A stretch of 41,636 nucleotides of DNA, taken from NCBI GenBank assembly GCA_032718475.1, contig JAUCBJ010007651.1, forward strand, positions 1 through 41,636, read 5' to 3'. Origin of the DNA: Nemertoderma westbladi. Its lineage: Eukaryota; Xenacoelomorpha; Nemertodermatida; Nemertodermatidae. The notes under the pieces are model-generated. The model did no database searches, was not told the DNA's origin, and saw nothing but the letters and a program-made list of their open reading frames with translations. Position 1 is the stretch's first letter. Each line of letters opens with the position of its first letter. A program made the translations under genes and the position numbers. Below, piece by piece: positions 40,630 through 41,636 of this stretch.

Positions 40630-40992
40630 TCATACCGCGCATCGATGACATAGTCCATTCTTACCAGTGTAGGCTATCCGATCTTGTTTAAGTAACGACT
40701 GCCAATGCTTGCAGTTTATGGTGGTCTTATGGGTCCCGTTTCTATGCAATTGACATTTGTAATCGGGATTGTAGCGTTCATCATATAGCGCATCGCGTAT
40801 TGCGTTTAGATTCATATCTAATGGTTTGATGTTTTGGTTGCTTGGACTCGGCCTACTGGGGGTGTTGGATTTATACCTATTGGAGTTGTTGCTTTCTTTC
40901 TGTCCCTGCCACGATGTGGCTCTACTCCCAGCTCTCTGCGGACTTGTAGTCCCCTGTGTGGCTGCATACGGTAGCCTGCCATACGGTACCAT
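40630..40992 (-). pseudogene. BEL/Pao gag C-terminal zinc-binding region
   Basis: The frame has a polar Ser/Asn/Arg-rich start, then YKCQLHRNGTHKTTINCKHW and GKNGLCHRCAV. The Cys/His spacing resembles the zinc-knuckle-like region between gag and protease in BEL/Pao elements. It is separated from the protease frame by a stop or frameshift near 40600. Confidence 0.6.
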
Positions 40993-40999
40993 ATGGTAG

Positions 41000-41636
41000 G
41001 TCTGCCTGCGTGAGATTTTTCATCAAAATCTCATTGCTGTACATCCTCCAGAACAGTAGATATTATTCTGGGTTGCTACCATCAAACTTAAAAGGCTCCA
41101 CTGTATGTGTTATATATATATATATGTGTTATACATATGTGTAAACATATGTTAACATATGTGTTATATCCCTGCATATTATAGTCATACTGGTGTGCAG
41201 GTACCGGCATAGGCCTAGCAGGTTTGCCTACTCACCGGTATGTTAGCCACTACCTCTGGGTCCAATCCTGGCATTCACACTACCCTATCACCTACACGAT
41301 CTCTCCCAGCATGGCCTATAGTATGTGCTGTAAGACCTACAGTATCAGTGTTCATCTGGATCAAAGTTTAATCTTCTCGAATATTCCGAGAACTCCTCCC
41401 CGCGACTACCATATTGTCGATCGGTAGCTATGTTCCGACAGGAAGTTTCCCTCTGATCCCTTCCTCTATCTTCCTCCACGTACCGGTACACTCTGTATCC
41501 CTCACCTGGTGTGTGATATATTTCGCCAGGTTGTGTTTCGCTGGGGTGATGGCAATCTCCCGAAGTACGACCCCACCGACTCTCCCCTTCTAGTTCAATT
41601 ATCAACGGTTCACTGTCCGTCCTATCTCGATGTCTC
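41000..41636 (-). pseudogene. BEL/Pao gag, middle part, decayed
   Basis: 41345-41605 is an open minus-strand frame rich in Glu, Arg, Gly and Tyr (for example VYRYVEEDRGRDQRE) that continues the element toward its 5' end, beyond the window. Between 41000 and 41340 the frame is lost, with a TATATATATATATG-rich patch near 41110. Assigned by position only. Confidence 0.45.

Overview
The window looks like nuclear DNA from a repeat-rich, AT-rich invertebrate animal, possibly marine. Evidence: spliced fibrinogen-domain exons with GTAAGT donors, BEL/Pao LTR retroelements, several non-LTR (LINE) families, hAT-like and piggyBac-like non-autonomous DNA elements, tRNA-derived short repeats, long poly(C)/poly(G) runs, and no bacterial gene organisation. 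I cannot name the species.

Layout. 1-2039: 5' end of a minus-strand BEL/Pao element (gag and its LTR), inserted in a piggyBac-like element whose right half is 2040-2582. 2587-7524: long AT-rich non-coding repeat (copy A). 7529-12550: 3' part of a second minus-strand BEL/Pao element. Its integrase end, tandem array and 3' leader are tandemly duplicated as two units of about 2.13 kb. 12551-15272: non-coding DNA with a tRNA-like repeat and two promoter-like or LTR-like regions. 15273-18060: repeat copy B, followed by the only long intact gene, an intronless leucine-rich-repeat ORF at 18169-19788. 20647-22243: a complete piggyBac-like element carrying five tandem units of about 163 bp. 23060-26565: LINE with ORF1 and endonuclease, split by a hAT-like element. 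26570-28305: broken second copy of the leucine-rich-repeat gene, shattered by repeat copy C and an inverted-repeat element. 28332-28897: 5'-truncated LINE with an 11-bp target duplication. 29291-31170: two paralogous fibrinogen-related exons on the minus strand. 31200-36545: LINE, SINE and LTR debris. 37283-39011: nested inverted-repeat elements, one with foldback-like tandem-repeat arms and a 9-bp target duplication. 39714-41605: minus-strand BEL/Pao gag-pol relic.

Only three items look like host genes: the leucine-rich-repeat ORF and the two fibrinogen-domain exons. Almost everything else is mobile DNA or its remains. The least ordinary signals are three stem-loops shared by two diverged BEL LTRs (one with a compensatory base-pair change), the palindrome-bearing tandem array in the piggyBac-like element, the foldback nest, the in-frame 42-bp repeat in LINE ORF1, and a shortened fibrinogen domain seen in both exons. 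I found no clearly new multi-gene system.
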